Below are positions 26,779 through 36,200 of a stretch of DNA of 64,000 nucleotides, one piece after another. Numbering within the stretch: the stretch's first letter is position 1; each line of letters begins with the position of its first letter. A program made the translations under genes and the position numbers. The stretch lies in contig NZ_CP082966.1 of assembly GCF_019968605.1 (NCBI RefSeq), forward strand, positions 372,001 through 436,000, given 5' to 3'. The notes under the pieces are model-generated. The model searched no databases. It had not been told where the DNA came from and saw only the letters and a program-made list of their open reading frames with translations. The stretch comes from Polaribacter litorisediminis. GTDB taxonomy: Bacteria > Bacteroidota > Bacteroidia > Flavobacteriales > Flavobacteriaceae.

Positions 26779-26821
26779 TGATGGGGGTCAGTTAATTATA
26801 TCTTAATAGTATTTAATATTG
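26779..26821 (+). promoter_or_regulatory. weaker CRP/FNR-like site and -7 box of the exopolysaccharide operon
   Basis: TGATGGGGGTCA (26779-26790) differs from the other sites by one base in the second half (GTCA). TAATATTG (26814-26821) is one mismatch from TAnnTTTG. Centres are again 33 bp apart; the ATG is at 26849. Confidence 0.45.
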
Positions 26822-26848
26822 TACTGTTAATTATAAATACATTTTACC

Positions 26849-27208
26849 ATGTCAAAAAAAATACTTCTGGTATATAATGACCAAGGTGTGTCATTTCTAC
26901 TAAAAAAGATGTTAAAATCACCAAATATAGATATTACCATTAAAAGAACATATGAAGAAGTTGCCTATGCAATCTCAAAGAATCGTTACAATCTTATTTT
27001 AACGGATGCGGTTATTAACGGTAACTTTTTTTTTCAGTACATAGAAGATCTAAGGTTTAACGCTCCAAAAACGCGCATCGTAGTAATGTCTCAAATGTCT
27101 CAATCTTCTATGACGGCAAGTTTAGAAAAAATGGGTGTCAAAGATTTTATTTCACTACCAGCGCCTATTCCTGCAATAAAAGAGCTAATTTCTAAGTATA
27201 TATTATGA
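26849..27208 (+). CDS. atypical response-regulator receiver protein
   Basis: A 119-residue receiver domain with no output domain. The phospho-acceptor is Asp53 (NLILTDAVING). The first acidic pocket is reduced to Asn-Asp (LLVYNDQGV), and the usual C-terminal Lys-Pro is replaced by Leu-Pro (DFISLPAPIP). Switching may therefore be weak or phosphorylation-independent. It overlaps the next gene by four bases and leads an operon for polysaccharide synthesis, so it probably gates the glycosyltransferase by protein contact. Confidence 0.85.
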   Translation: MSKKILLVYNDQGVSFLLKKMLKSPNIDITIKRTYEEVAYAISKNRYNLILTDAVINGNFFFQYIEDLRFNAPKTRIVVMSQMSQSSMTASLEKMGVKDFISLPAPIPAIKELISKYIL

Positions 27209-28092
27209 CTGTCTTAACAATAACATATCTAGTTATTACATTATTTTCAATAACATTATTAGGTTTATGGTTTTCTTTATTAAACCGTATGGGTAATGAT
27301 GAATTAGAAGAGAAGCAATATCTAAGATTAGAGGAAAACCTTATAGACGGCATTGCCTCTAGCTATTCAGAAGACTCTAATGAGTTAGCTATAAAAAAAC
27401 TGCAGTACGCGTCTCGATATATGAAATATAATAAGAGCAAGTTTAGTAGTGTTGCTTATGTTTTTTTAAAAGTTAATTGTGTTTTTAAATTTTCTAAAAG
27501 CACTAATTTAAAAACACTTTTTCATCATTTAGGATTGAATACTGATTTGCGTAAAAAATTACAATCTAAAGATTGGTTTGATAAAGCCAAAGCAATTTGG
27601 CTGTCTTATGAGTTAAATTTAAGTGAGAATAATTTAATTATTTCGAATTATAAAGATGGCGAAAACAGGCTCGTAAAAAGAGAAGCGCAAATTGCTTTAA
27701 TTACTTTTATGGGATGGAAAAGTTTAAACTCTTTTCCGGATATTACTATTCCTATCTCTTTATGGCAACAAATTCGTATTATAGAAAAACTACAGGAAAT
27801 TGAAGCACCATTTGATGTTATCGCTTTTGAGAAAGCTTTAAAAGCGGATAATCACATCACCAGAGAATTGATGGTTAGAATTATAAAAAACTTTAAACTG
27901 CATCATTATATCGATTATGTAAACGAGCAGCTTAACTCAGATAATAAACAGCTCGCTAAGGTTGCGCTAGAAGCACTAGATCAATTAGATCCAAATCACC
28001 TTGGGCTAAAACAAATTGAACAAAGGTTGCCAGAAGCACCAGAACTTATGCAAAGAGCAGTAAGTAGTAATTATCAACACGTTTCTAAATAA
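27205..28092 (+). CDS. membrane-anchored HEAT-repeat-like protein
   Basis: 295 residues. An N-terminal membrane helix (LTITYLVITLFSITLLGLWF) is followed by a helical, repeat-rich cytoplasmic part; the last third has HEAT-like helices (HHYIDYVNEQLNSDNKQLAK; VALEALDQLDPNHLGLKQIE). Such proteins act as scaffolds. ATGA overlap with the receiver gene and eight bases before the glycosyltransferase tie it to polysaccharide export. Confidence 0.75.
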   Translation: MTVLTITYLVITLFSITLLGLWFSLLNRMGNDELEEKQYLRLEENLIDGIASSYSEDSNELAIKKLQYASRYMKYNKSKFSSVAYVFLKVNCVFKFSKSTNLKTLFHHLGLNTDLRKKLQSKDWFDKAKAIWLSYELNLSENNLIISNYKDGENRLVKREAQIALITFMGWKSLNSFPDITIPISLWQQIRIIEKLQEIEAPFDVIAFEKALKADNHITRELMVRIIKNFKLHHYIDYVNEQLNSDNKQLAKVALEALDQLDPNHLGLKQIEQRLPEAPELMQRAVSSNYQHVSK

Positions 28093-28100
28093 ATATAAAT

Positions 28101-29561
28101 ATGCACAGTTTTTACCATTCTATTATAGAGTTTATGTTTTTGTTTTATGGAGTAAGTCTATTTGCTATTTACACAAGTATCGTTATTCTATCTAAAAAAG
28201 CAGTTAAACGTAACCGACAAGAAGCCAGTTTTTTAGATATAAATTTAGTAAAAGGCGCCAAAGATCTTCCTTCTATAACACTTGTTGCTCCTGCTTTTAA
28301 TGAAGGAAAAACAATTATTACAAATGTAAGATCGCTACTATCTCTTCAATACCCATTATATGAGTTAATCATATCTAATGATGGTAGTACAGATGATTCT
28401 TTAAAACAATTAATTCGTGTTTTTAATTTGGAAGCCATTCCTTTTTACAAAGGTGCTAAAGAAATTAAAACAGCTCCCATAAGAGCTATTTATAAAAGTA
28501 ACAATCCTAAATATGCAAGTTTAACCGTAATAGACAAAAAGAACGGCGGGCGTTCTGATGCTCTTAATGCAGGTGTTGCCTATGCTAAATCTAATCTTGT
28601 ATTGTGTACAGATGCAGATTGTATTATAGAACAAGATGCCTTGTTAAAAATGGTGAGGCCTTATTTAGAAGCAGTAGACGAAGAAATTATAGCTAGTGGC
28701 GGTGCCATAGGAATTGCGAACGATTCTGTGATTGTAAATGGTACTATTAAAGAGATTTTATTACCTAAAAAATTGTTGTCAAGAATTCAGATTGTAGAAT
28801 ACATTCGTGCTTTTTTGTTAGGACGCATGGCTTGGGGAGAAATAGGTGGTTTAATGCTTGTTTCTGGAGCTTTTGGACTGTATCCTAAACAACGCTTGCT
28901 AGAGGTTGGGGGCTTTGATAAAGATACCATTGGTGAAGATTTAGAGCTCTGTATAAGATTAAGACGCCATATGGAAGATTTAAAATTAAAGTATAAAGTG
29001 GTGTATGTTCCGGAGACCTTATGCTGGACAGAATCTCCTTCTACCTTTAAAGTATATGTAATGCAACGTGATCGTTGGGCAAGAGGTTTATGGGAAACTA
29101 TTGTGAAGCATAAAGCACTATTTTTTAATAGAAAATATGGTAATATGGGGAAATACTTCTTTCCATATTGGGTGTTTTTTGAGCTAGGAGCGCCAATTGT
29201 AGAGTTTTTAGGAATACTGTATATCATATATCTTATTTTTTTTATGGGTGTAAATTGGGTAACTGTTTTTCCGATTCTTATCGCAGTTTACCTCGCAGGT
29301 TGTGTGTTATCAACAATTGCAGTTTCAATGTATACTGCTAATTACTCGCATTATTCTAAACCAAAAATGATTTTTAAGTTATTGTTAGCGGCTTATTTAG
29401 AACCGTTTTACAGTCATCCTATTCTATTATTCGCACAATTAAAAGGTTTTGCCAAAAAAATATTTAATATCGATACGGGCTGGGGAGTAATGACCCGAAC
29501 AGGATTTAATGAACAGAAAACACAAATGGAAATGGGTGTAGAAAAAAATAGAATTAATTAA
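28101..29561 (+). CDS. processive family 2 glycosyltransferase
   Basis: 486 residues. One N-terminal membrane helix, a GT-A domain, and three or four C-terminal helices, as in PgaC, HasA and cellulose synthases. Catalytic motifs are all present: TLVAPAFNEGKTI, ISNDGSTDDS, LCTDADCIIEQDALL (DxD), DTIGEDLELCIRLRRH (ED) and QRDRWARGLWET (QxxRW). It should polymerise a sugar chain through the inner membrane. The outer-membrane YaiO partner follows 18 bp downstream. The polymer type cannot be told; E. coli yaiP-yaiO is the nearest known pairing. Confidence 0.9.
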   Translation: MHSFYHSIIEFMFLFYGVSLFAIYTSIVILSKKAVKRNRQEASFLDINLVKGAKDLPSITLVAPAFNEGKTIITNVRSLLSLQYPLYELIISNDGSTDDSLKQLIRVFNLEAIPFYKGAKEIKTAPIRAIYKSNNPKYASLTVIDKKNGGRSDALNAGVAYAKSNLVLCTDADCIIEQDALLKMVRPYLEAVDEEIIASGGAIGIANDSVIVNGTIKEILLPKKLLSRIQIVEYIRAFLLGRMAWGEIGGLMLVSGAFGLYPKQRLLEVGGFDKDTIGEDLELCIRLRRHMEDLKLKYKVVYVPETLCWTESPSTFKVYVMQRDRWARGLWETIVKHKALFFNRKYGNMGKYFFPYWVFFELGAPIVEFLGILYIIYLIFFMGVNWVTVFPILIAVYLAGCVLSTIAVSMYTANYSHYSKPKMIFKLLLAAYLEPFYSHPILLFAQLKGFAKKIFNIDTGWGVMTRTGFNEQKTQMEMGVEKNRIN

Positions 29562-29579
29562 CTAGGATAGAAAATAAAC

Positions 29580-31304
29580 ATGAAAAGACTTATTATTATC
29601 ACAATCGCCATTTTGAGTGTTTTAACCTTAAAAGCACAAAATCATCAAGTAAATGTAGACTCGCTTTACTATCAAGCAAAAGAATTATACAGCACTAAAT
29701 CGTATAATAACGCCTTAACAAAATTAGATAAAGGCTTATTAATTGCTCCAGAATATACAGATATTCGCGTTTTACGAATTAGAGTTTTTCAGGCTTTAAA
29801 TAAATATAAGGAAGCCTCTAAAGATTTAATCATGCTGGTAAATAGCAATACATATACCACCTATAAAGAACTAGTTTTGAAGCAAATTACATTAGCAAAA
29901 ACTATAAAAGAATTAACCTCTTTTGAAGCCAACATGAATGTTTTTTATTCAGATGATGTTGATTATAAATTAGCCAGAATTGAAACCTACATAAGACTTA
30001 ATCACTTTGAAACTGCCAAATCTATCATGCAAACACTTCAAAACAATGATTTAAGTCAAGAGCAAAACGACAGATATCAATTGTTTTCTAAACAATTATT
30101 AGCCATATCGGCGAAAGAAAATCAAGTAAATGTAGATTCACTTTATTATCAAGCAAAAGAATTATACGCCACTAAATCTTACAATAAGGCTTTGGTTAAA
30201 TTAAATAGATGCTTATTAATTGCGCCCGAATATATTGATATTCGTGTTTTACGTATTAGAGTCTATCAGGCATTAAAAAAATATAATCTAGCCTCTAATG
30301 ATTTAAGTTTGCTAGTGAATGCCAATACGGTTAATACTTATAGAAATTTAGTTTTAAGACAAATTACACTCGCTAAAACTAGTAAAGAATTAACTGCTTT
30401 TGTAACTAAGATAAATTCTTTTTATTCAAATGATGTTGATTTTAATTTAGCTAAAATTGAAACTTATATAAGGCTTAATGATCGTGAAAATGCTAAATCT
30501 GTGGCAAAAACACTTAAAAATACCCGTTTAAATCAACAGCAGAACTATAGATATAGATTGTCATTAAAACGGTTAAATAAAAACCAAATTGGTGTTTATC
30601 ATGAAATTTTAAATTTTTTAGATGATTATCCTTTAAAAAATAGCTGGAATACAACTCAAGTAGCATATACAAGATTTGTCGGGGCAAATGCTATAATTGC
30701 TAGGGTTAGTTATAGTCAACGTTTTTTTGATGAGGCTTTTTTGTATGAACTAGAATCTTATCCTGTTTTTTCAAATAAATTATATGCACTTGTTAATTTA
30801 AGTGCATCCGCAAGTTCTAATTTTTTTCAGAATTATGGCGCTAGTGCTTCGATTTATTATGGGGCTACAAAATGGATTGAAATAGAAGGTGGGTTTAGAT
30901 ATTTTAGTTTTAGTGATAATGTTGAAGCTTTAACATATGTTTTCGGCTTAACATCCTATGTGAATAAGTTTTACTTAAACGCTCGAACTTTTATTGGTCC
31001 AAAAGTAGCGAGTACACTGGTACAAAATTATCAATTAAACGTCCGTTATTATTTCAACAGTAATATAGAAAATTATACATTTCTTAGAATTGGTACAGGG
31101 ATTTCGCCAGATGAAACAACGCGATTTGATCAAATTATTACAGATCCAGATTTAAGTGCCTTTTATACAACCCTTGGCTTTTCTAAATCTATTGGCCGCA
31201 GTTATACAATACAAGCTAGTGTAGGTTTCTTAAATGAAGAATTGCCAAATAACTTTACTGGAAATCAAATTAACGGATCGATAGGTTTAAAATATCGGTT
31301 TTGA
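29580..31304 (+). CDS. TPR plus YaiO-type outer-membrane barrel protein
   Basis: 574 residues with a signal peptide (ILSVLTLKAQ). Residues about 21-180 and 184-340 are two copies of one TPR-rich module: QVNVDSLYYQAKELY occurs at the start of both, and DIRVLRIRVFQALNKY / DIRVLRIRVYQALKKY inside both. The remaining 230 residues are a YaiO-like beta-barrel ending in KYRF. It fits an outer-membrane exit pore with periplasmic TPR scaffold, like PgaA or BcsC, for the polymer made by the upstream enzyme. Confidence 0.85.
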   Translation: MKRLIIITIAILSVLTLKAQNHQVNVDSLYYQAKELYSTKSYNNALTKLDKGLLIAPEYTDIRVLRIRVFQALNKYKEASKDLIMLVNSNTYTTYKELVLKQITLAKTIKELTSFEANMNVFYSDDVDYKLARIETYIRLNHFETAKSIMQTLQNNDLSQEQNDRYQLFSKQLLAISAKENQVNVDSLYYQAKELYATKSYNKALVKLNRCLLIAPEYIDIRVLRIRVYQALKKYNLASNDLSLLVNANTVNTYRNLVLRQITLAKTSKELTAFVTKINSFYSNDVDFNLAKIETYIRLNDRENAKSVAKTLKNTRLNQQQNYRYRLSLKRLNKNQIGVYHEILNFLDDYPLKNSWNTTQVAYTRFVGANAIIARVSYSQRFFDEAFLYELESYPVFSNKLYALVNLSASASSNFFQNYGASASIYYGATKWIEIEGGFRYFSFSDNVEALTYVFGLTSYVNKFYLNARTFIGPKVASTLVQNYQLNVRYYFNSNIENYTFLRIGTGISPDETTRFDQIITDPDLSAFYTTLGFSKSIGRSYTIQASVGFLNEELPNNFTGNQINGSIGLKYRF

Positions 31305-31472
31305 TTTGGTAACACTATCATTTGAAATTACTTAAATATAATGCGACTCATCCCTTTCTATTTCAACAAAAAAGAAACTGTATGAGGACATTTTAATAGT
31401 GTATTAAAAAAATATTCAACCCACTAAGAAAAAAAGGGTGATGTGATAAGGGGCGGAAAGTTGTAAAATTAA

Positions 31473-31510
31473 GGATGCAATAAGATTTTTTCTTATTGCA
31501 TTCTGTTTTT
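31473..31510 (+). terminator. terminator downstream of the polysaccharide operon
   Basis: GGATGCAATAAGA and TCTTATTGCATTC pair as a 13-bp stem around TTTTT, followed by TGTTTTTAAT. A related hairpin lies at 36443-36475 beyond the intact SulP gene. Confidence 0.75.
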
Positions 31511-31603
31511 AATAACTTAAAAATTATATAAAATTTGTGTCACTATTTTCAGATGAAAAAGCAATCAAAGAAATCTATTTCTTTTCGAAAATAATTATTT
31601 TTC

Positions 31604-31708
31604 TTAAAACTTATATTCGCTCAAAGGTTTCGGAAAATCTTCCGGATTTGCCGCGAAATGATACCTAGGGTCATCGATACCTTCTTTGATAACGCCTTTA
31701 AAAATAGG
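31604..31708 (-). pseudogene. fragment of a SulP transporter 3' end
   Basis: On the minus strand it reads SPIFKGVIKEGIDDPRYHFA then ANPEDFPKPLSEYKF and a stop. This matches the last 36 residues of the intact SulP gene (SPIFKDIIEEDIDDPRYHLA). DNA identity is about 80 percent by my count and many differences are silent, so it comes from a diverged homologue, not from a recent copy. Confidence 0.85.
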
Positions 31709-31856
31709 AGAGGCTTTTGGTCGGAAATCAAAATCTGATTTTGTGGCAGAAGCAGTTGCTGTTTCTAAAAAAAAAATAAACGCACCTGTTCAAGTGGTTC
31801 AGACACCAGAAAATGATATTCAACATAGTTTTTACCATGCCGCCAGTGTGCAGTAT
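31706..31856 (+). pseudogene. fragment of an IorB-type gene
   Basis: Reads AFGRKSKSDFVAEAVAVSKK and KINAPVQVVQTPENDIQHSF, then YHAASVQYA and a stop. It matches 21073-21220 of the intact gene with about 90 percent DNA identity and one extra AAA codon. The invariant-looking Trp of the parent is Gln here. It is joined to the SulP fragment at a shared AGGAG/GCTTT stretch. Confidence 0.85.
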
Positions 31857-31933
31857 GCTTAAACTTTACGAAATTACAATTGCTTAAGGCTACAACTGTC
31901 CCTTAGAAATAGATTTAGAGGGTGTCTTAAAAA

Positions 31934-32335
31934 TTAACCAACACTTCTACTGCCTTCTTTATAAGTAGTGATACCCGCTTTTAGTTTGCGTTTTAACTTT
32001 ACAGAAGATTGGTAGTTAACATGATACTTTTTAATATTTTTTTTAGGGGATAGCTTAGCAGCATCTTCTTCTGCAATACACTGAAACCCCATTTTAAATT
32101 TACCAACATCACCTAAATCTACAATATTGCCTTTTTCTAAATAGTATTCTAGTTTTATGCCCAAAGCCATTAATACCGCTTTTACATCTACTTCATGCAA
32201 ACTACATTCATTACTAATGGCGTTACTAATATAATCGAGATTTATTTTACCTGTATGCACGGCTTGCATAATGTACTGTTCTTTTTTTTGTTGAATGCTG
32301 TTGCTTCTTTTGGTAATTCTGTAGCGTATTGCCAT
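31934..32335 (-). CDS. HU-like DNA-binding protein (Bacteroidetes HU_rel type)
   Basis: 133 residues from the ATG at 32335 (MAIRYRITKRSNSIQQKKEQ), which is the usual opening of this group; an upstream ATG at 32377 would add 14 poorly conserved residues. The core follows the HU fold: LDYISNAISNECSLHEVDVKAV and VDLGDVGKFKMGFQCIAEED. The tail is basic (SSVKLKRKLKAGI). It is a nucleoid-type or element-borne DNA-binding protein. An array of TACTAGTA-like motifs lies just upstream. Confidence 0.85.
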   Translation of the reverse strand: MAIRYRITKRSNSIQQKKEQYIMQAVHTGKINLDYISNAISNECSLHEVDVKAVLMALGIKLEYYLEKGNIVDLGDVGKFKMGFQCIAEEDAAKLSPKKNIKKYHVNYQSSVKLKRKLKAGITTYKEGSRSVG

Positions 32336-32841
32336 AATTATTTGCAGTTTTTTTGTATTTTTACGGATGTAAACCAATTCTGTAGTTTACAGAGGTTTAC
32401 TTCTTCTTTTTGTAAAAATACTACATTTTTTTAAAATTTATTCTAGTATAATGTAAAATTTATAGTAGTATTTTGTGTGATTTATACTAGTATAGTTGTA
32501 AAAAAGAAAGAAAACAATGCCAAGAAAGTATTGGGGCAATGGTAAAAAAGATACTGATGGACTCCCATACGGAACAAGAGGAATATTATTCTGTATATTA
32601 ATCCGTTTTTCAGTAATAAATGACCTAACTTTATAGAAGATTGTAGAAATAGTTTTTATATTGGTAGCACTAAAAAGTAGTTATTTATAGAACTATTTTG
32701 GATAAAATAGATTAGCTGAGCTTTGATTTTTATCATAGAGGTAGCTATTAATAATTCATTTGGCAAATTTTATCAAAATTTACCTTCTTTAGATGAAGGG
32801 ATAGTTTAGGCTAATGAAAAGCTGATTTATAAATTTAATTA
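32336..32841. other. gene-poor interval with an operator-like array
   Basis: Contains the repeated motifs at 32418-32494. A 39-codon frame at 32517-32636 (MPRKYWGNGKKDTDGLPYGT) may be a remnant. The rest shows nothing clear. Confidence 0.6.
32418..32494. promoter_or_regulatory. array of TACTAGTA-like operators
   Basis: Four related words at 19-24 bp spacing: ATACTACAT (32419), CTAGTATAAT (32443), ATAGTAGTAT (32462) and the perfect 12-bp palindrome TATACTAGTATA (32483-32494). They lie 83-160 bp upstream of the HU-like gene start and could bind a dimeric repressor. Confidence 0.45.
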
Positions 32842-33228
32842 ATGAAAATAATTCCGGTTACTTGTGCAATTATTCAATTTGCAAATAAAACACTAACCGT
32901 TCAAAGAAGTGAAACGATGAAGCTTCCATTAAAATGGGAGTTTGCAGGAGGGAAAATTGAATTTGGCGAATCTGAAATTGATTGTATTAAGAGAGAAATA
33001 TTTGAAGAATTAAATATTCATATTTCAATTAAAAAAAGATTAACACCTGTAATTCATCAATACCCAAATTTTAAAATTAAATTAATTCCTTTTGTTGCTG
33101 AATATGTTTCAGGAGAATTGAAGCTTAAAGAACATTGCAACTATATTTTTGCAAATAAAGAAGAATTGACTAAATTGGATTGGGCTGAAGCTGATTTACC
33201 TATTTTAAAAGAATTTATTGAATTATGA
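32842..33228 (+). CDS. NUDIX hydrolase, MutT-like
   Basis: 128 residues. The Nudix box is complete: GGKIEFGESEIDCIKREIFEELNI (positions about 35-58, G-x5-E-x7-REIFEE). WEFAGGKIEFGE is like the 8-oxo-dGTP pyrophosphatases. The ATGA overlap with the helicase gene shows strict co-translation, so its job is probably linked to the helicase, for example removing a nucleotide signal or damaged nucleotides. Confidence 0.92.
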   Translation: MKIIPVTCAIIQFANKTLTVQRSETMKLPLKWEFAGGKIEFGESEIDCIKREIFEELNIHISIKKRLTPVIHQYPNFKIKLIPFVAEYVSGELKLKEHCNYIFANKEELTKLDWAEADLPILKEFIEL

Positions 33229-36200
33229 ATCAAGGCATATATGAAGAACTAATTACCCAAGTTGTCTCCGAAAAGTTAAAAGAACTTGACAAAGACAAAT
33301 TCTTTTTAAAAAAAAGTTTAATCGATAAAGAGGAAGCCTCAAATGTGCTTTCCAAACATTTATCAAAAACTTTAAAGCATGCTTTTGAAATTATAAAAGG
33401 TGAAAATAAAATAGAACAGCAAATTCAAATTGCAAATAAAATAATAATTCTATTAAAAGAAGAGCTAAATAAGCAAGAATTTAATGAAGACTTAGTAAGT
33501 ATTGAAGGAGAAATTCTAAATGCAGTTTTTACAAAAACTGATGCTCATTTTTCAAATTTAGATTTACACCTCAAAGAAATAACACCATACACAACACTAA
33601 CTCAAAGTGAATTATTTACTGGTGGAAATGGAGGATTATCACTAGAAAGTGAATTGAAAAAAGAGATTCTTTCGTCAAACCAAATTAACTTACTTGTTTC
33701 ATTTATAAAGTTTAAAGGTATAATAATTCTTGAAAAAGAATTAAAAGAATTTACCGAGCGTGGAGGGAAACTTAAGGTAATAACCACTACTTATATTGGA
33801 GCTACTGATTATAAAGCTATTCAGCTTCTTGCCAAACTTCCAAATACACAGGTAAAAATTTCATACAATACTAGTAATGAAAGACTTCATGCTAAAGCTT
33901 ATCTTTTTTATAGAAATACTGGTTTTCATACTGCTTATATTGGTTCTTCAAATTTTTCAAGGTCGGCCTTAACTGATGGTTTAGAATGGAATTTAAAAGT
34001 AACTACTAAAGAAGTTGGTCATATTATTGATAAATTTCAAAAAACATTTGATGCTTATTGGCAAAGTAATGATTTTGAATTATTCGATGAATCAATTCAT
34101 AAAGAAAAGCTTCAAGAAGCCTTAAAACAAAGTAAGTTTAGTAAACCTTATGAAAATAATACAGTTTTTTTCGATATCAAACCATTTCCATATCAAAATG
34201 AAGTCTTAGAGAAATTAGAGGTTGAAAGAACTGTGCATAACAGATTTAGAAATCTCGTAGTTGCTGCAACAGGAACTGGAAAAACTGTTATTTCTGCCTT
34301 CGATTATAAGCGATTCAAACATAATAATGAGTCATCGAAACTTTTGTTTTTAGCTCATAGAAAAGAAATACTACAAAAATCACTTTCTACTTTTCAAGGT
34401 GTTTTAAAGAATAATAATATTGGTGAATTATGGGTTGATGGTATTGTGCCTGATAACTTCGAGCTTGTATTTGCTTCTGTTCAAACAATAAATAATCAAC
34501 TTGAAAACAGTAATCTATCAGAAGATTATTATGACTACATCATTATTGACGAATGTCATCATCAAATTGCAAATAGCTATAGGTCTGTAATCAATTACTT
34601 TAAGCCAAAAATACTTCTTGGTCTTACTGCTACTCCTGAACGAATGGATGGTGGAGACATTTTGGAAGATTTTGACAATAAAATTGCAGCAGAAATTAGA
34701 TTACCTGAAGCAATGAATAGAAAGCTGTTATGTCCTTTTCAATATTTTGGAATTACAGATAGTATCGATTTATCAAATGTAAAATGGGTTAGAGGAAGAT
34801 ATGTTGCGAGTGAATTAACTAATATTTACACCGGCAATGACAGAAGGGTTAGAGAAATAATTGATGCTTTAGAAAAATACACAAAGGATATAAACGATGT
34901 AAGAGCTTTAGGGTATTGTGTTTCTATGGAGCACGCAAAATATATGGCTGAGAAATTTACTTTAGCAGGTTTAAAAGCTTATTACTTAACAAGTAATAAT
35001 AGCAAAGAAAGAGTTATTGTTCGTCAAAAGTTAGAGAAAAAAGAAATAAACTATTTATTTGTAGTTGATATTTTTAATGAAGGGATTGATATTCCAGAAA
35101 TAGATACTTTACTCTTTTTAAGGCCAACAGAAAGCTTAACTATATTTTTACAACAGCTTGGAAGAGGTTTAAGGCTTTATGAAGAAAAGGATTCTTTAAC
35201 CGTTTTAGATTTTGTTGGGAATTCTAGACCAGAATATAATTTTGAAAATAAATTCCGAGCTCTAATTGGAAAAACAAATACTACTGTTGCCAAAGAAATT
35301 GAAGATAATTTTCCACATTTACCATTAGGGTGTTCTATAATTTTAGAGAAAAAGACGAAACAAACTATATTAAAAAACATAATTTCTGCGACATCATTAC
35401 ATAAGAATAAGTTGATTCAAAGAATTGAGCAGTTTCAACATAATACAGATTTGCCTCTTACTATTGGTAATTTTAGCCAATTTTATAATATTCCAATTCA
35501 AGCTATATATAAAAGAGGAAGTTGGAAACGATTATGTCAACTTGCAGGAAAAATAAATGACTATGATTCTAAAAACGAAAAAGCTATTGTTTCCGCTATT
35601 TCAAATAAATGGCTTTCAACAAATTCATTAAGTTATTTTTCTTTCATTTTAAAAATTGCTGTACAAAATTTCAATATCAAAATTTCTGATTTCGATAAAA
35701 ATGAAAAGACAATGCTATTGATGCTGCATTATGATGTTTGGCAGAAGGCAAGTGGTTTTAACTCTTTAGAAGATAGTATTAAAGCTATTGGCTCAAATAC
35801 AATTTTGGTTGAAGAAATTAAAGAAGTGTTAGAAGTTTTAATAGAAAAAATAGACTTCAAAGAAGTACCAATTAAACTTCCATATAATCAACCTTTAAAA
35901 TTGCATAATCGTTATACAAGAGACCAAATATTAGTGGCATTTAGAAAAAGTACTTTTTCCAAAAAATATCTAAGTATGGAAGGTACTGTTGAAAATAAAG
36001 ATTTAAATACAGAACTACTTTTCATCAATCTTATTAAGTCTGAAGAAAATTTTTCGCCAACAACTATGTATGATGATTATGCCGTAAATGAACTATTATT
36101 TCATTGGCAAACACAAAATTCTGCCAGACCTGATAAAGGGAAAGGTTTATCATATATAAATCATAGAGAAAATGATAAGCGTATTTTATTATTTGTTAGA

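Larger units (their letters stand above)
26035..26848. other. gene-free interval with two small repeat elements and two regulatory sites
   Basis: Contains the AhpD-side promoter (26070-26112), inverted-repeat element copy B (26202-26354), IS-end-like element copy 2 (26433-26654) and the receiver-operon promoter (26779-26821). No coding frame seen. Confidence 0.75.
31305..31933. other. gene-free junk interval with fragments of distant genes
   Basis: Holds a degenerate piece related to the MITE-like element (about 31322-31410, with CCCTTTCTATTTCAAC and AAAGAAACTGT), a hairpin at 31473-31510, a SulP 3' fragment and an IorB fragment. The final stretch to 31933 has no recognised content. Confidence 0.7.

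Noticed and set aside
32517-32636. 39-codon frame MPRKYWGNGKKDTDGLPYGT onward
   Set aside because: No recognised family and no promoter; may be a remnant, so only mentioned in the interval entry.
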